Origin: Pictodentalium vernedei
Lineage: Eukaryota > Mollusca > Scaphopoda > Dentaliida > Dentaliidae
DNA length: 64,000 bases
Direction: 5' to 3'
Assembly: GCA_031216915.1 (NCBI GenBank)
Contig: CM062290.1
Span: 252,160,581-252,224,580 of the forward strand
Shown: in pieces, positions 11,030 to 22,469 of the stretch
Layout of the letters: each line of letters opens with the position of its first letter
Position numbering within the stretch: position 1 is the stretch's first letter
The notes under the pieces: generated by a model
The model's database searches: none
What the model was told of the DNA's origin: nothing
Seen by the model: the letters and a program-made list of their open reading frames with translations, nothing else
Position numbers and translations under genes: made by a program

Positions 11030-11735
11030 TTTTCGGAGTGACGTTATAGGCAACAACGTTACAAAATTAAATATCATTCAATTTTCATGAAATTTTTGAG
11101 CTGGAAAAATAGGAGGTAGCTAGTTTTTTTCTGTTTTTTGTTGTTATTTTTTTTTTGTTTGTTTGTTTGTTTGTTATTTTTTAATTTTTTAATTTTTAAT
11201 TTTTTGTTGTTTATCGATCGATGTATCACCATTTTTGACGTTTTTACGTCACTTCTAAATTTTACCTATTTTCATTAAAACGCCACTTTTGTTATTCAAA
11301 TAGAAACTCCACAAACTGTTTTCTGGTTGGGTGAAATTGTGCGTTTTTTATATTTTCACTTCAAATTTACACACCCAATGCCAACAATGCCGATTTAACG
11401 TCTTTTTCTATACTTTTTATTTTCAACCTCATGTTTAGCCTCAGACTTTCGAAATTTGGGGAATATAATCTATGTGAAAAACCTAATCTAAAAATGTCGT
11501 GCCGTTCTATAAAATTACAACCGTTATGGGCGAACGCTGACGTGACGTCATAGGGGGTCATAAGGTCAAAAATTAAAATGAGTCAGATTTTTCTTGAATT
11601 TTTAGTATGTTATAGAGCTAAAAAAAATAAGAGACGATTGTTTTTTTTTCTTTTTTGATTTGCTGCCATTTTAACGTTTTTACGTCACTTCAAAGTTTAG
11701 ACTATTTTTGACATATTTCATTAAAAACGAGCAAT
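11030..11735. repeat. Diverged direct repeat pair
   Basis: Two related blocks, about 11030-11290 and 11500-11735, share the order AAAATTAAA...TCA, a long T-rich tract, then TGACGTTTTTACGTCACTTC or TAACGTTTTTACGTCACTTC, then CTATTTT...CATTAAAA. The family is unidentified. The word ACGTTTTTACGTCACTT is preserved in both, while the flanks have drifted. Confidence 0.6.
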
Positions 11736-12682
11736 GGGATACGCTTTACGCGGCCCAGTAAGTAAAAGAGCGACAGATACCTTACCCTCGTTGTTGAGCG
11801 ATTCGACATTGACCGTACTTTGTTGGATGAGAATTCGCTTTGCGATTTCAAAATCAACTAGTTGCTAATACTGTGTCTGTTTGATTAACATAATGTTTAG
11901 GATGTTTGTCTTGTGCAGAGTCCACACAAATCCTTCAAAGGCCAACGTGTTTGTAGAGTGCCCCCCTTTCTCCCCCCCCCCCCCCCCCCCTTTGCTGGTT
12001 AGCAGACGTCCGTCTCGGCGTGAAGGTCCATAGAAAACACAGGGATTCAATCCCCATGGGATCCTTGTAAGGCACGAATGAAGGTGCGATGGGGGTTGGT
12101 AGCTTGTGTTCCCAGTATGGATTGTCAGGAGGGTGGTAGCTCCTGGCCCCTGGGAGTGATGCAGAAAAACCTAATTGACTCCGCTGATGTATCGGTGGAC
12201 CGGTGTTGGTAAGCCATGTCGGAGGTAGATTCACTTTTATCGACAGCTGACTTACTGTTTTGTGAATTTGTGATATTTGACCAGAATTGAACAGGTAAAG
12301 GTGCTTGTGACCAAGGTAACTGGCCTGTCACCGATTTACTGCTGTGTTCTGTGAAAGCGTGCGCAGATATGGCGTCGCACGTGTGTTAAGTGGTACAGGG
12401 ATTCTTCTGTCCTCTTTGAGAAAAGGTCCGAGGCCCATGCCATTGGGACAGTTTGCTTCATGTGGACTCCAACTGGGAATTTGTTTTGGAGGACAAAAAA
12501 TAGAAAGACTAAGGAATTTTTACATTGAGCAAAGAACATTAAGACCGATACCTAAGCAATTGCATGTCACAAGAAGGTTTTATAACAGTCACATGGAATC
12601 ATGTTCACGCAGTCCCTGTCTCCGTAGCCTCTATTAAACTGTTCTTATACTATTAAAGAAGAACTTGTCATTTGCCTTTGAT
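11736..12682. other. Unannotated sequence
   Basis: The stretch holds a 19-base poly-C run at 11972-11990. Open frames at 11935-12331 (-) and 12344-12637 (+) lack recognisable motifs and overlap frames on the other strand. No gene is called. Confidence 0.4.
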
Positions 12683-12933
12683 TTAACCCTTTACCTAACA
12701 TGAAAAGCAGACGACACTTGCCAAAAAAATTCTTGAATAACTAATTTTTTTCAATTTTTGTCTCAAAAACATAGGTTATGACCCCTCGTTGGAACGAGCT
12801 CGTTGAGCTCGTTCCAACGAGGGGTCATAACCTATGTTTTTGAGACAAAAAATGAAAAAATAATGAAAATTAATTGGCGATTTTTGAGAATAGCGCTGGC
12901 CGGATTTTGCCGTTACGTTGGGTAAAGGGTTAA
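12683..12933. mobile_element. Palindromic MITE family A, reverse orientation
   Basis: Full length, 251 bp. It begins TTAACCCTTTACCTAACATG, then GCAGACGACACTTGCC, then the perfect long hairpin centred on CGAGCTCGTTGAGCTCG, and ends GTTGGGTAAAGGGTTAA. TTAA lies at both ends. It is opposite in orientation to the copies at 7.0 and 7.5 kb. Confidence 0.9.
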
Positions 12934-14690
12934 GAGGACTTCGTTAGGCAAGCAATTTAGATTTAATGTACAACTGGTGTCCTGAACTGGGTTGTCATTA
13001 GGCATCATAAATCCATCGGTTTTCTGAAGCCTTAATATTACTACCCTGTTCAGGGCATCGGTTGTGCATTAATTGTTTGTTTGAGTGGGGATTGACACTG
13101 GGAAATTTGGGGTTAACAATTGGGAAAAATCGTGCCCAAATGTCATTGGGAAAGGGTCCCATAACCGGCCCCTGTAGATTCCCAAAATAACCCCTGTAGT
13201 ACCTAAAGAGGTCATGGATCGCTACTGAGAGTAGCCATCTGCTTAAGCAGGAAGCCTATAGGCCATTAATGTCCGTGAGCATATCGGAGGATTGGCAGTC
13301 AGCTGTGCTCTTGGTTATGTTGTGCTGGGAAAGAGAGGGGTGCATGGGGCTCTACTGATCAAGCCCGATACGCATGGGATTGATGTTGGAAAACCCCAAT
13401 TTCCAACGTTTTGGAAAGCTAGAAATGGATCAGCTGACCTTTATAGAGTAAACCCTGTTCGGTCTGCATGGTTGATGCATTTGACTGGAGACCTCATTTG
13501 GGGGATATGAAGTATGGCACCCGGCAAGTGGATTAGTATTTTCAGAGGACTATAAGTGTATACAGAAGAGGTAAATGTCGTCTTGGGGCCACGATCAGTT
13601 GCTCGCGTATTTTCAGTCATGATCTTCTTGCAATGTTTACTATTAGTTTGCATCTGGGCGAGATCGGCAGTTTAAAATTGTTTTGTGATTTTCCTAATAA
13701 TGTAACTGATGTCTGGATCATAGAGGTGCTTGCACACGTCGGCCTTCAAGCTGCATTGTCGCAAAACGAGTTCTGTTTAGCGTCATGAGGTAGGGGACGC
13801 AAGATCATAGTTATCATTGGGAATATTATTTTTGAATTTGTTTGTGGTGCATCGCTGTTAATGTGACATCGATGGTATAATGATGTGGCATCTGCCTCCC
13901 GAAACATGAGAACGTTTCAGAGCGGTCGGGTTATATTTATCAGAAGTCTGAGTCTGCGTTGCGTGAACTCATGGACCCGGTGGTGGAGTTATGACAGGAA
14001 TGGTTAACGGTATTGATGGAGTGCTTGCATAGCCATCCATTTTGGAATACAACCTTACTTGAGTAGAAGGCGGATCAAGTTGCAAGCTCGCGGCCACCCC
14101 GCCCCTCTACTTCCCTATTTTCCCAAATGAGGGTTGTGGTGTCTCCTGTTGGTAATAGAAAGGGTATTAGATTGAAATTAAGTGCGGTTGAAAGCCGATG
14201 AGAAGACCTTCGTCACATGGGTGGGGGGATTCTGTAACTTTGACAGTCTCTAGCCTAACCAGTTTAATTCTGATGATTGGAATTCGACGCTGTTTTATGA
14301 CCGATTGTTTCCCGGTACCTTGTTTTGTGAAAAATTGTCCACAGACGACCGCTGTAATGTGATGTGCGTTCCTTTACAAAGATATATAGGTATTTGCTGT
14401 CCCGGTTCTAGATATTCCAATCATTACGAATTTAATTCCCCTTGAAAACACCGAGGTATTAACATAATTTGTGGAACTTTTCGCGGCGCAGTCATAAAAC
14501 TACGGCTGTGGTGAGTCTTCATTTCTGGTGTAATGTCATCAAATGAAATCAAGTGTTGATTAAGCACATTTCTAGGTTTGATTCACAGAAAATTAATTTT
14601 TATCAGATGACTCGTCCGTTTTGTTCACTTTAAAACATTTGATATTTTGTTTTCATATTAATCAGTGATAAATAAAGCCTTCCGTCAATT
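12934..14690. other. Unannotated sequence
   Basis: No gene or repeat family is recognised. Short open frames at 13292-13510 (+) and 13441-13653 (-) overlap one another and have no identifiable motif. Confidence 0.45.
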
Positions 14691-14880
14691 TCATTGGTCA
14701 ATTTCAAAACTAGACAATTTGATTGACTGAACAAAATACAACTGGACCACATTTTCATAATTTGCATAATTAGAGTTGGGAGCTTTCATTGGTCAATTTC
14801 AAAACTGAACAATTTGATTGGCTAAACAAAATACAACTGGGTCACATCTGCATAATTTCAGTAGGGAGACTTTACGTTAT
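14691..14880. repeat. 95-bp tandem duplication
   Basis: Two adjacent copies start TCATTGGTCAATTTCAAAAC at 14691 and 14786. Both continue with CAATTTGATTG and AACAAAATACAACTGG. They differ by scattered substitutions and small indels. Confidence 0.88.
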
Positions 14881-14909
14881 CTGTCCTATTTAGGGTGGGT
14901 TATATTGTA

Positions 14910-15121
14910 TTAATCTTTTACCTACAAGAAAAACGCCATTCATTGTTTTTTACATTTTCACTTTTTGCTTCCAAAACACAGGTTATGATCCCTCATTGGA
15001 ACGAGCTCGTTCCAATGAGGGTTTATAACCTATGTTTTGGATGCAAAAAATGAAAATTTTTAGTTATACGAGGATGTTTTTTCCAAGTGCCATCTGTAAC
15101 TCAAGTTAGGTGGTGGGCTAA
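14910..15121. mobile_element. Shortened MITE family A relative
   Basis: Begins TTAATCTTTTACCTACAAG and ends AAGTTAGGTGGTGGGCTAA. A central hairpin CATTGGAACGAGCTCGTTCC lies within AAAACACAGGTTATGATCCC arms. One arm of the usual double ACGAGCTCG core is missing, so the palindrome is shorter than in full copies. Confidence 0.7.
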
Positions 15122-15173
15122 AAAGTCATACTAAGTGGCTAATTTGTGCGTGTGTGTGCCATATGACAAACAG

Positions 15174-15316
15174 AATATGAAATGAGTGTTTTTCTCATAT
15201 AATATTTATGAAACTCGTCCGAATTTTCCGTTTGGGCTCGCCAGAGGCTCGCCAAAACGGAAAATTCTTAAACTCGTTTCATAAATATTATATGAGAAAA
15301 ACACTCATTCCATATC
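15174..15316. repeat. Long foldback (about 60-bp arms)
   Basis: The left arm ATATGAAATGAGTGTTTTTC ... GAATTTTCCGTTT pairs with the right arm AAAACGGAAAATTC ... GAAAAACACTCATTCCATAT, leaving a short GC-rich loop (GGGCTCGCCAGAGGCTCG). No terminal signature beyond the palindrome is evident. It is likely a non-autonomous hairpin element. Confidence 0.8.
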
Positions 15317-15336
15317 CTCTATTTATGAAATATTTC

Positions 15337-15428
15337 AGATTCAATCGTCCGGAATATATCAGCTGTCTGGAAAACAAATCGTAGGTTCGCGTGTCCAACC
15401 AACTGAAATATTCCAGACGATTGAATCT
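15337..15428. repeat. Imperfect inverted repeat
   Basis: The left arm AGATTCAATCGTCCGGAATA and the right arm TATTCCAGACGATTGAATCT pair with few mismatches around a loop of about 40 bases. It begins only 20 bases after the preceding foldback. Confidence 0.75.
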
Positions 15429-15591
15429 AAACATACGCGATACCTATTTGATAGCTAGCCTGGTTCCAGGATATTACCAACGTCGAATTCTTTACATAAT
15501 TACACTGGTGGCCTGAAATTTGCATCATAGTGTCGGACATATAGAGCGCCAAGGCGAGTATAAGGCGGAGTAACCGGAATATTATGACGGA

Positions 15592-17131
15592 TGTCGAAAA
15601 CCGGGCTTTGTCGTTGCTGAGGGAGATAGATTCACGCCGCGTATTCAGCCAAAACTCCAGGAGTGTCGCCTGAACCGGTGTGTGAACGTATGTATCACCG
15701 TAAGTTTTCGTTTTTGTTGGGGTGGTTCTTATCCTGAAGGGGTCAATGACTTTTCCTCGAAAAGAATAAATCAACAGGGGTTGACTGGAAACAACAATTT
15801 TAATACATATAATATAAATAAAAATATGGTAATTTGTGACTTACATGAAATCCAAATGAATAAGAAAAAAAGAACGTCAATAACACCCCACCCACAGTTT
15901 TTGAGTCACTTGCGGGCCCGCATTTTCTGTTGTCGCTGGTTTCCCTTCACGGTCGCTTGCGTTTGATCTTTGGTCGCATTTTTACTTCACTCTTTCACGG
16001 CCACTGATGTACTGTCACTTTATCTGGCGCCTTTGCTCTAACAAGTGACGGAATGTCACTCTACCACTGCACGGCCACTAACGTATTGTCACTTCACCAT
16101 ATCGCATTCCCCCCAACAAGTGACGGAATGTCACGCTACCACAGCCGCCGTACGGCCACTAGCTTATTGTCACTTTACTGGATGTTTTTCACTCAAGCAG
16201 TCGCCACCAATGGGTTAAACGCTCACCTCCATTTAACTCAAAATAATGTTCATACAGACAAAGTCCACTCCGCCTACGTATGGCTTCCACAACAGGTGAT
16301 CTGGTGATGCCGTTTACCTAAATGCAAATAGCCCCCTGAGCTTGTACTTCGTGTTTTTGATCCAATTCTCAATATGGCCAATGCCGTTTACCTAAATCCA
16401 AATAGCTCCCTGAGCTCGTACTTCGTGTTTCTGATCCTATTCTCAATATGGCCATCGACTTGGCCCGCGACTGCCCCTATTCTAAATATGAGCTATGTGG
16501 CTCCCCTACATTACAACGTGCTTTTACACTCGCACCGATGTGACACCTCCTCTAACCTATAGCATGGGACATCCCCAGCCCCTACGATCCACAGTCTTAC
16601 CCGCCTTCAGACTGGAATGAAATTTTCGAGAAAATCCGCCAGAACATCAATCCTCATATTAACTGCTTCTCTTGAACTTGGCCGCTTAGATCTATCTTAA
16701 TTTAATATTCGCTTTAAAGTTCCTTTGAAAGACTCGCATTTCGGTATATCCTGACATTCGGTGACAGGCTAGATGCGTAATATGGGTGTGTATCCAGAAC
16801 ATGTGCGATGTACTGTTTTTACAACATTTCCCTATTAACTGGCCATAATTACACAGATAATGACTGCCGGGGAACACTGGTCTCTCTTACTTCTTTGATC
16901 AGATATCAAATAGCTCCTAAATGGGTTCACCAGACCCACGATAATGGACATAAAATTACACGCTTAATTAGCAGCGCGTGAACTATTGCTTGTCTGTTTA
17001 AATGACAAATCGGTTTTCGGTGTCCGTCATACACCTATCTTTAGGCTTTATCTTTAGCCCAATGAAAAAGATTATCGAAAATATATACACTTTTAAACAA
17101 AAAATCGCAACTTTAAGCCATCAACTTGACA
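15592..17131 (+). mobile_element. Solo LTR, family X, copy 1
   Basis: The element starts TGTCGAAAACCGGGC and ends CATCAACTTGACA (TG...CA). It is flanked by ACGGA at 15587-15591 and ACGGG at 17132-17136, a 5-bp duplication with one mismatch. The same start and end words occur in the copies at 33459-35121 and 60234-61617. No coding sequence is present; such 1.4-1.7-kb units with LTR termini and 5-bp duplications are best explained as solo LTRs of a Ty3/gypsy or related element. Inside are short direct repeats: CAAGTGACGGAATGTCAC near 16041 and 16117, and a 74-bp tandem duplication at about 16306-16453. Confidence 0.8.
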
Positions 17132-17225
17132 ACGGGCATCCACGAATATCTGCAGTCTACATTCCGGAAACACATCATATTTCGGAAAACTGGAGCCGGG
17201 GAGGGGGGGCACAGGGGGCGCGTGT

Positions 17226-17259
17226 CCCCCCCCCCCCCCCCCCCCCACACACACACACT
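17226..17259. repeat. Poly-C run followed by (CA)n
   Basis: A run of 21 C (17226-17246) is followed by ACACACACACAC. The same composite pattern occurs near 9063, 30890 and 45995. Confidence 0.9.
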
Positions 17260-17480
17260 TTTTCACCAATTATGGGTACCCTAACAGGACATATTCTGAC
17301 AAAACGTACACAACCCCTATGGCCATATTGACTGTGGGAGACAGTAATACAGTTCTCTCAAAATTAGCAACATAATACTATCGGTGTCACTGTCCATTTT
17401 ATATATTGAGATATTGCACATCGCAAGTTCGCAACTAGCCATAATAAGCACAGACTACATGTATAGTATTAGTAAAACTA

Positions 17481-17587
17481 GTCCAAACTTGGAGCCAAAG
17501 TCCGTAATGTAATTTTTTGGTTTGGTACGTCCAAAGGACGTACCAAACCAAAAAATTACATTACGAACTTTGGGTCCAAGTTTGGAC
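17481..17587. mobile_element. TA-flanked palindromic MITE
   Basis: An almost complete palindrome with ends GTCCAAACTTGG / CCAAGTTTGGAC is bounded by TA at 17479-17480 and 17588-17589. The inner arms are AATGTAATTTTTTGGTTTGG and the complement, meeting at TACGTCCAAAGGACGTA. The TA target suggests Tc1/mariner-type mobilisation. Confidence 0.8.
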
Positions 17588-17589
17588 TA

Positions 17590-18840
17590 TGGTAAAACGT
17601 GCGCATGTGTACACCCCTGCAGTTACTCAGAAAAAAAAAATTGTGCCCCACCCCACCCCCCCCCACCCCAACTTTTTGGGGGCTTCCGCCGCCCCTGGTT
17701 ATGAGCCCTCGTTTTAAGAGGCCTTCAAATGTCGTCTGTAAAATTTACCTACTGGCGGCTTTTACAGTTCAATGGATAACTTGTGTTGCTACTACACTAG
17801 TTCAGGCTCATAGTCAAGTATCTCAAGGGGTGGGAACATGGATTATTATTTATTTATTTTGGTGGTGGACGTCCAATACTTTCTATGTGAAGGCACACCA
17901 CGAAGATTAAAGTCTTGAATTTGGGCAAGGTATCAGTTTTTTTTTTTAAATTTAGGCGTGGGCCTACACCGGATGAATTTTTTAAAAGCATACCCCGAAT
18001 GACTATTTGGGGATATTTTGAGGCTCGAAAGGGAGTCAATTTTAAATTCACCACGTGTGGTACCTCTTCTGTAATTAGTTGACGCCTTATGCAGATCGTA
18101 GAATTCAAAATTTTTAATGGGTCCAAGATTATTTTGGAGGAAGGCTCCCCCAGCCCATCCACACCCCTAATGGCTATGCCTGTGCCCCCCTCAGCCCTCA
18201 TAGCGGTCCTGATGTTGTCAACTTACAGCTCATTCAAACAGTTTTACTTGTAGGCTACTTCCTGATTCATGATCACATTGAGACATGTGGATAACTCGAC
18301 GGTGTCAGATACTTCAATTCGCGTACTGTACCGTAGTTGTCAGAAAATTGTTTACCTTTCCGTGGAAAGAATAATGCTATAGACCTAAGAAGACTATTTA
18401 TTCATTGACAAAACCATATATAAAACCAATATTTGCTAGAAAAATATTATCAGTCGATAAAAATGAACACAAACCTGTCTTCCTCGAAAATGTTGAATGT
18501 CATATCTCACGATGACGGAACTTTTCACGGTATGAAGAGTCGTGGTTTGTTTATATGCACATAAAGCAAGAAGTAGGTCGCACATATCACACACTCCGGC
18601 AAGTTTGTACCAAGAAATAAAACCACATGGTCGGGTTTTCTAATTAAAATACTTAACTGCGATCAAGAAAGACAGACGATCAATGTTTTCGTATGTTGAA
18701 AAGTTTTGACGACACGCCTTTCTGGTTTGTTGTGGCCTGTTCCTTCATTAGAAATTAAGATAATTCGTCACTGGAGGGGATGTTAATATTTGTTTAACCT
18801 GTCACATTCACGATTGGATGACCGCATTTGCGACATGTAC
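17590..18840. other. Unannotated sequence
   Basis: A C-rich run lies at 17645-17670. The open frames at 17517-17910 (+) and 17854-18201 (-) are low-complexity or overlapping and have no recognisable domain. Confidence 0.4.
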
Positions 18841-18925
18841 TTTGTTCATTTTTAATAACTGATTTATTTTTCATTCTTGCTTCGAAAACAGAGTTTATGG
18901 TCCTTCGCTGAGCGAGCTCAGCGTC
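18841..18925. mobile_element. Half MITE (family A-like)
   Basis: The words TTTTTCATTCTTGCTTCGAA and AACAGAGTTTATGGTCC, then GCTGAGCGAGCTCAGCG, match the left arm and centre of family A with strong divergence. The right arm and both termini are missing. Confidence 0.45.
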
Positions 18926-20160
18926 ATTGATAACAATATTTGAGTAGATAAGGGCCGTAACTTAAAAACATTTGTGTGTGTGTGTGGGGGAGGGGGGGGG
19001 GTGCAGTTAGGAGACGTCGGTGCCCGACGCTCGCTCATATTGCCCAACTATTCGGATCATACTAACTTACATTTATCGAAGACTTCCCAGCGGGAACCCC
19101 GGGAAGTGAAGCAGTGCCTGTTCACTGTGGTAAACAGGCTCTGTTTTACTGGTAAAATAGGACCCAGTCACCAATGCCTGGGAGGTGCAAACCCTCTCTA
19201 AAATGGGCAACGTGGCTTATTAATGCTCACCCCTGGTCTTGAGACCCCTGGTCTTGAGTTGATATTCATATTGTGGTCATTATTATTATTCATAGTGCAA
19301 AAATATGTGACCTTAAACACCAGTAAATAAATAAATAAATCGAAGGCTTATACGCTACAAACATACTTTCCATTGATAAAATATTTACATAGCACAATGG
19401 GAGAGCGGAATATGTTTTCGAGACGTTAGGTAGGGGGCGGGATGGGTGGGTAACTGAGCCGCGAAAACACATTTTTGGGGGATTGTACAATTTTTTTATT
19501 AAGCGTTTTTCTTCAAATCTATTTGATCACATTCGTTGTTTTATGATTGCTTGTGATGAAAAAAGCAATAATGCATCCACTATCATAATCGTTTAGCACT
19601 TATGTTTAGTAAAGATGTTTTCAATGACTCTTCTCATGGGGTGGGTACTAATATTGGAGAAGAAATTATTTGCATGCATTTTTTAAAAAAAAATCATGTT
19701 TGGGAGCAGATTTTAGAGGATGTTGCAAGAACCTGCATTGGTTTTGTCCAAGAGAAGATTCTTAATTATTTAAATGGTCTAAACTAACTTGAAAATGCCA
19801 GATTCAAGTATTATGATCAAACAATTAAAAAGTAATCAAACAATTAAGACTGTTATCTCATTTTAAGCATAAGGGCTATGGCAAAGGTTTGTAAATATAT
19901 ATAGATTCTAATCAAAAACGTTTTAAAATATTTATTGAAAACAAAAGCAAGCAAAATCCCATCAGTAAAAAATAAACAAAAAACATAACATAATAGATAG
20001 TCTCTGATCCATCCTATATGAACAAGAGAATGTTTATAAACACTGGTTCATATAGGACGGTTCAAACTGTTCTTAACTGCATCTTCACGGCATCTTCTCT
20101 CTATCAAACGTGGACATTAATAGTCAGCACACCCGGTATAAATGCCTGTCTCACATTGTA
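18926..20160. other. Unannotated AT-rich sequence
   Basis: A G-rich run at 18986-19003 follows a TG repeat. The fragment CCTTAAACACCAGTAAATAA (about 19312-19340) resembles the plus-strand SINE tail and may be a scrap of one. The inverted pair TCCTATATGAAC / GTTCATATAGGA lies at about 20010-20060. The open frame at 19602-19787 is not recognised. Confidence 0.4.
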
Positions 20161-20164
20161 CAAT

Positions 20165-20292
20165 TGTGAACTTTGTAGTGGTGACTATGACTTGATATGA
20201 ACCTAAGAAACTTATATTGACCGGGGCGTTAGCCGAGGTCAATATAAGTTTTTTACGTTCATATCACATCATATTTACCACCACAAAAGTCC
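20165..20292. repeat. Foldback sequence
   Basis: Arms GATATGAACCTAAGAAACTT...ATATTGACC and GGTCAATATAAG...TTTTTTACGTTCATATC pair closely around GGGGCGTTAGCCGA. The pairing extends outward more weakly (ACTTTGTAGTGGT with ACCACCACAAAAGT). Confidence 0.75.
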
Positions 20293-20715
20293 ATAACTGT
20301 TTTATTATCTGCACTTTCCTAAAAAAACAATCTTGTATTTGTCAATTAAAAATTCAATTTTCTCAACCAGAAATACTTTTATTTAACAATAAAATAATTA
20401 TCATCTGCAGAATAACATAAAAATAAACAATGTTATAGATAGTATGTCGATTGAAATAGAACTAGAGAGGGGATTTCCAAAAGCTATATTTAAAAATTTT
20501 ATATTCACAGGAAAACCGATGTACATGCATTTTTGAGTACCGGTCACGTGTATAAGATTCAGCCAATAGAAATGTGGTTATTTATAAAGTATATAATAAA
20601 CTTTTTAAATGATAGGTCACAATCTCTTCTGACTGATAATTATCAATCATGATAATAATAATATTACTTTGGCCGGCCACTGATTTGTCGCGATTCTCTG
20701 GTGAGATGGCCTTTG

Positions 20716-21010
20716 TTACCCTTGTGTTCCCAACTGTCTCCCTATTCCCTCAACTCTTCTCTCCTCCCCAAACTCGGAAACGAACTGCTTGATGACATCC
20801 CGTGCCCCATTCTTCCCAATCTCTCCGATAAACATACCAACCCTTTCCTTTGTGTCACCCACTAACAGCAGGTCCTTCATTCTCCCAACTCATTTACCCA
20901 TTATACGTCCAGTGAATCTTACTCTGCTAGACTGATATTTTAGACATTCTAATAGAAAGTGTCATAGGGTCTCCACTACGCCTAAATTACACATCTCGCA
21001 CTCCTTTTCT
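20716..21010 (-). pseudogene. LINE pol C-terminal zinc-knuckle fragment
   Basis: On the minus strand one frame runs for about 98 codons with only two internal stops and reads KECEMCNLGVVET, then HFLLECLKY, then SSRVRF. This C-x2-C-x8-H-x4-C arrangement followed by a tyrosine and arginine is the zinc-knuckle found at the C-terminus of many non-LTR retrotransposon pol proteins, such as I/jockey/L1-like groups. The rest (KERVGMFIGEIGK, VIKQFVSEFGEERR) looks like the usual basic tail. RT and endonuclease are not present nearby, so this is an orphan 3' piece. It is too short to be found from start-to-stop open frames because of the two stops. Confidence 0.7.
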
Positions 21011-21161
21011 TTCCTCTTTCCCATCCCCCCCCCCCCCCCCCAAGCTCCAGCGACCGCGACCTCGTGATATGGTGGGAATTGAACTAGGTTAACAGCGAAA
21101 CGGTTCAGTAACTGTCACTATTCAGCACTACATGGCTATGAAATTAAAATAAACTGGGCAA

Positions 21162-21208
21162 CCAGGAGGCCACCAGGAGGCCACCAGTAGGCCACCAGGA
21201 GGCCACCA
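21162..21208. repeat. 12-bp minisatellite (GGCCACCAGGAG)n
   Basis: About four copies of a 12-bp unit, one with a T replacing G. Short and non-coding. Confidence 0.9.
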
Positions 21209-21329
21209 TTAAGCTGAAAATAGTTTTGTTTTTCCACATAGCCCACTACATCCCTGCACACCTTCTGTTCGAGGTTCACAAAAATAAAAACAAAAATTCT
21301 GTGACACTCAGCAACACGAATAGTTAGAA

Positions 21330-21505
21330 ATTCTGACTAAACCATACCACGTGACCCCTTATTGGAACGAGCTCGATGAGCTCGTTCCAATGAGGAGTCA
21401 TATGATATATTTTGCTGAATTTTTTTGAAAAGAGATGTCTTTTCCAGATCCCCATTTTATCAATTTACACGGACGGATGGGGCCGATTCGTTAGGTGAAG
21501 GGTTA
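21330..21505. mobile_element. MITE family B, 5'-truncated
   Basis: Retained parts are CTAAACCATACCACGTGACC, ATTGGAACGAGCTCGATGAG, GAGTCATATGATATATTTTG and the right end GATTCGTTAGGTGAAGGGTTAA. The left terminus is missing. A 21-base word TAGTTAGAAATTCTGAC with matching flank occurs both just before it (about 21321) and about 290 bases later (about 21611). Confidence 0.75.
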
Positions 21506-22469
21506 AATATTTTCAGGAGTACTTCAAGTTTTTTTGTTTGGGGGGGGGGGGGGGTGGGGGGGGGTGTTCAAAAGGGATGACTTCAGGTGTGGTGCCAGGA
21601 CTCGGCACGAGTAGTTAGAAATTCTGACAAACGAAAATGACAACCAGAGGTGGCCGATGTGCGTCGGAATTTCCTCCACACAGCGGCAATCCCTGGCTGT
21701 CACTTAACATGTGTCAAAACTAATGGCGTTTCTCTGTGCTAGTAATAATATCTGGGGTTCAGAAAATTTTATCTACTGGATAGCATTTCTGATGACTGAA
21801 TAAACATTCTGACAACTGCTTGAGAGCATTTTCCAAGGGTGTACCTTAACCCTTCTGCGTTAGTTAATTTTTAATTTTTTTTCTATTATGGAAATACATT
21901 TTCTTAATAATCTGTTCACTTGTGGCAGATGGCCACACATGTCCCACACGACCAAAATTGCCATTGACCTGGGCACAGCATTAACCCTATATAATTAGTT
22001 TACTTGCAACAGGATTGGTCGTGTTATGCGAGTCTATAATATACGCGCCCGTTTCTGAAAATCAACCGTTCTATAATTTATTCAAATAAATATTTCTATA
22101 GTAAATTCTCATTAGGTAGCCATAATATAGGAGGATGAGACGACCTCTGTTACTCGGAGCTTTTGCTGAATCCACTAGTGTTAAATTCCAATAGAAACCG
22201 AAGCTTTGGTGGAGCCGACATTAAACGTTTTTGCGCTCCATCCAAGACGGACTGCAAGTGGTAGGCCTGTACGTACTGCAGTATGCTATGGTTTTTATCG
22301 TAAAGAATGTATATGGCTTTGGATACATAGTATGGGTATGTGATGGAAGATTGGTAGGGAATGTGCGTCTCCTGAAAGTTCTCCGGGATGGAGTTGACGT
22401 TATCGAAGATCCTGGCGTCATTGTGTGCACGAAATGCCATGTAGACGTTCAACTCTGTTGATGCCCACA
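21506..22469. other. Unannotated sequence
   Basis: A G-rich run lies at 21540-21564. Overlapping open frames on both strands at 22150-22470 have no recognisable motif, so none is called. Confidence 0.4.

Noticed and set aside
12755..12855. Perfect hairpins as rho-independent terminators
   Set aside because: The hairpins are the centres of repeated TTAA-flanked MITEs in eukaryotic DNA and follow no gene.
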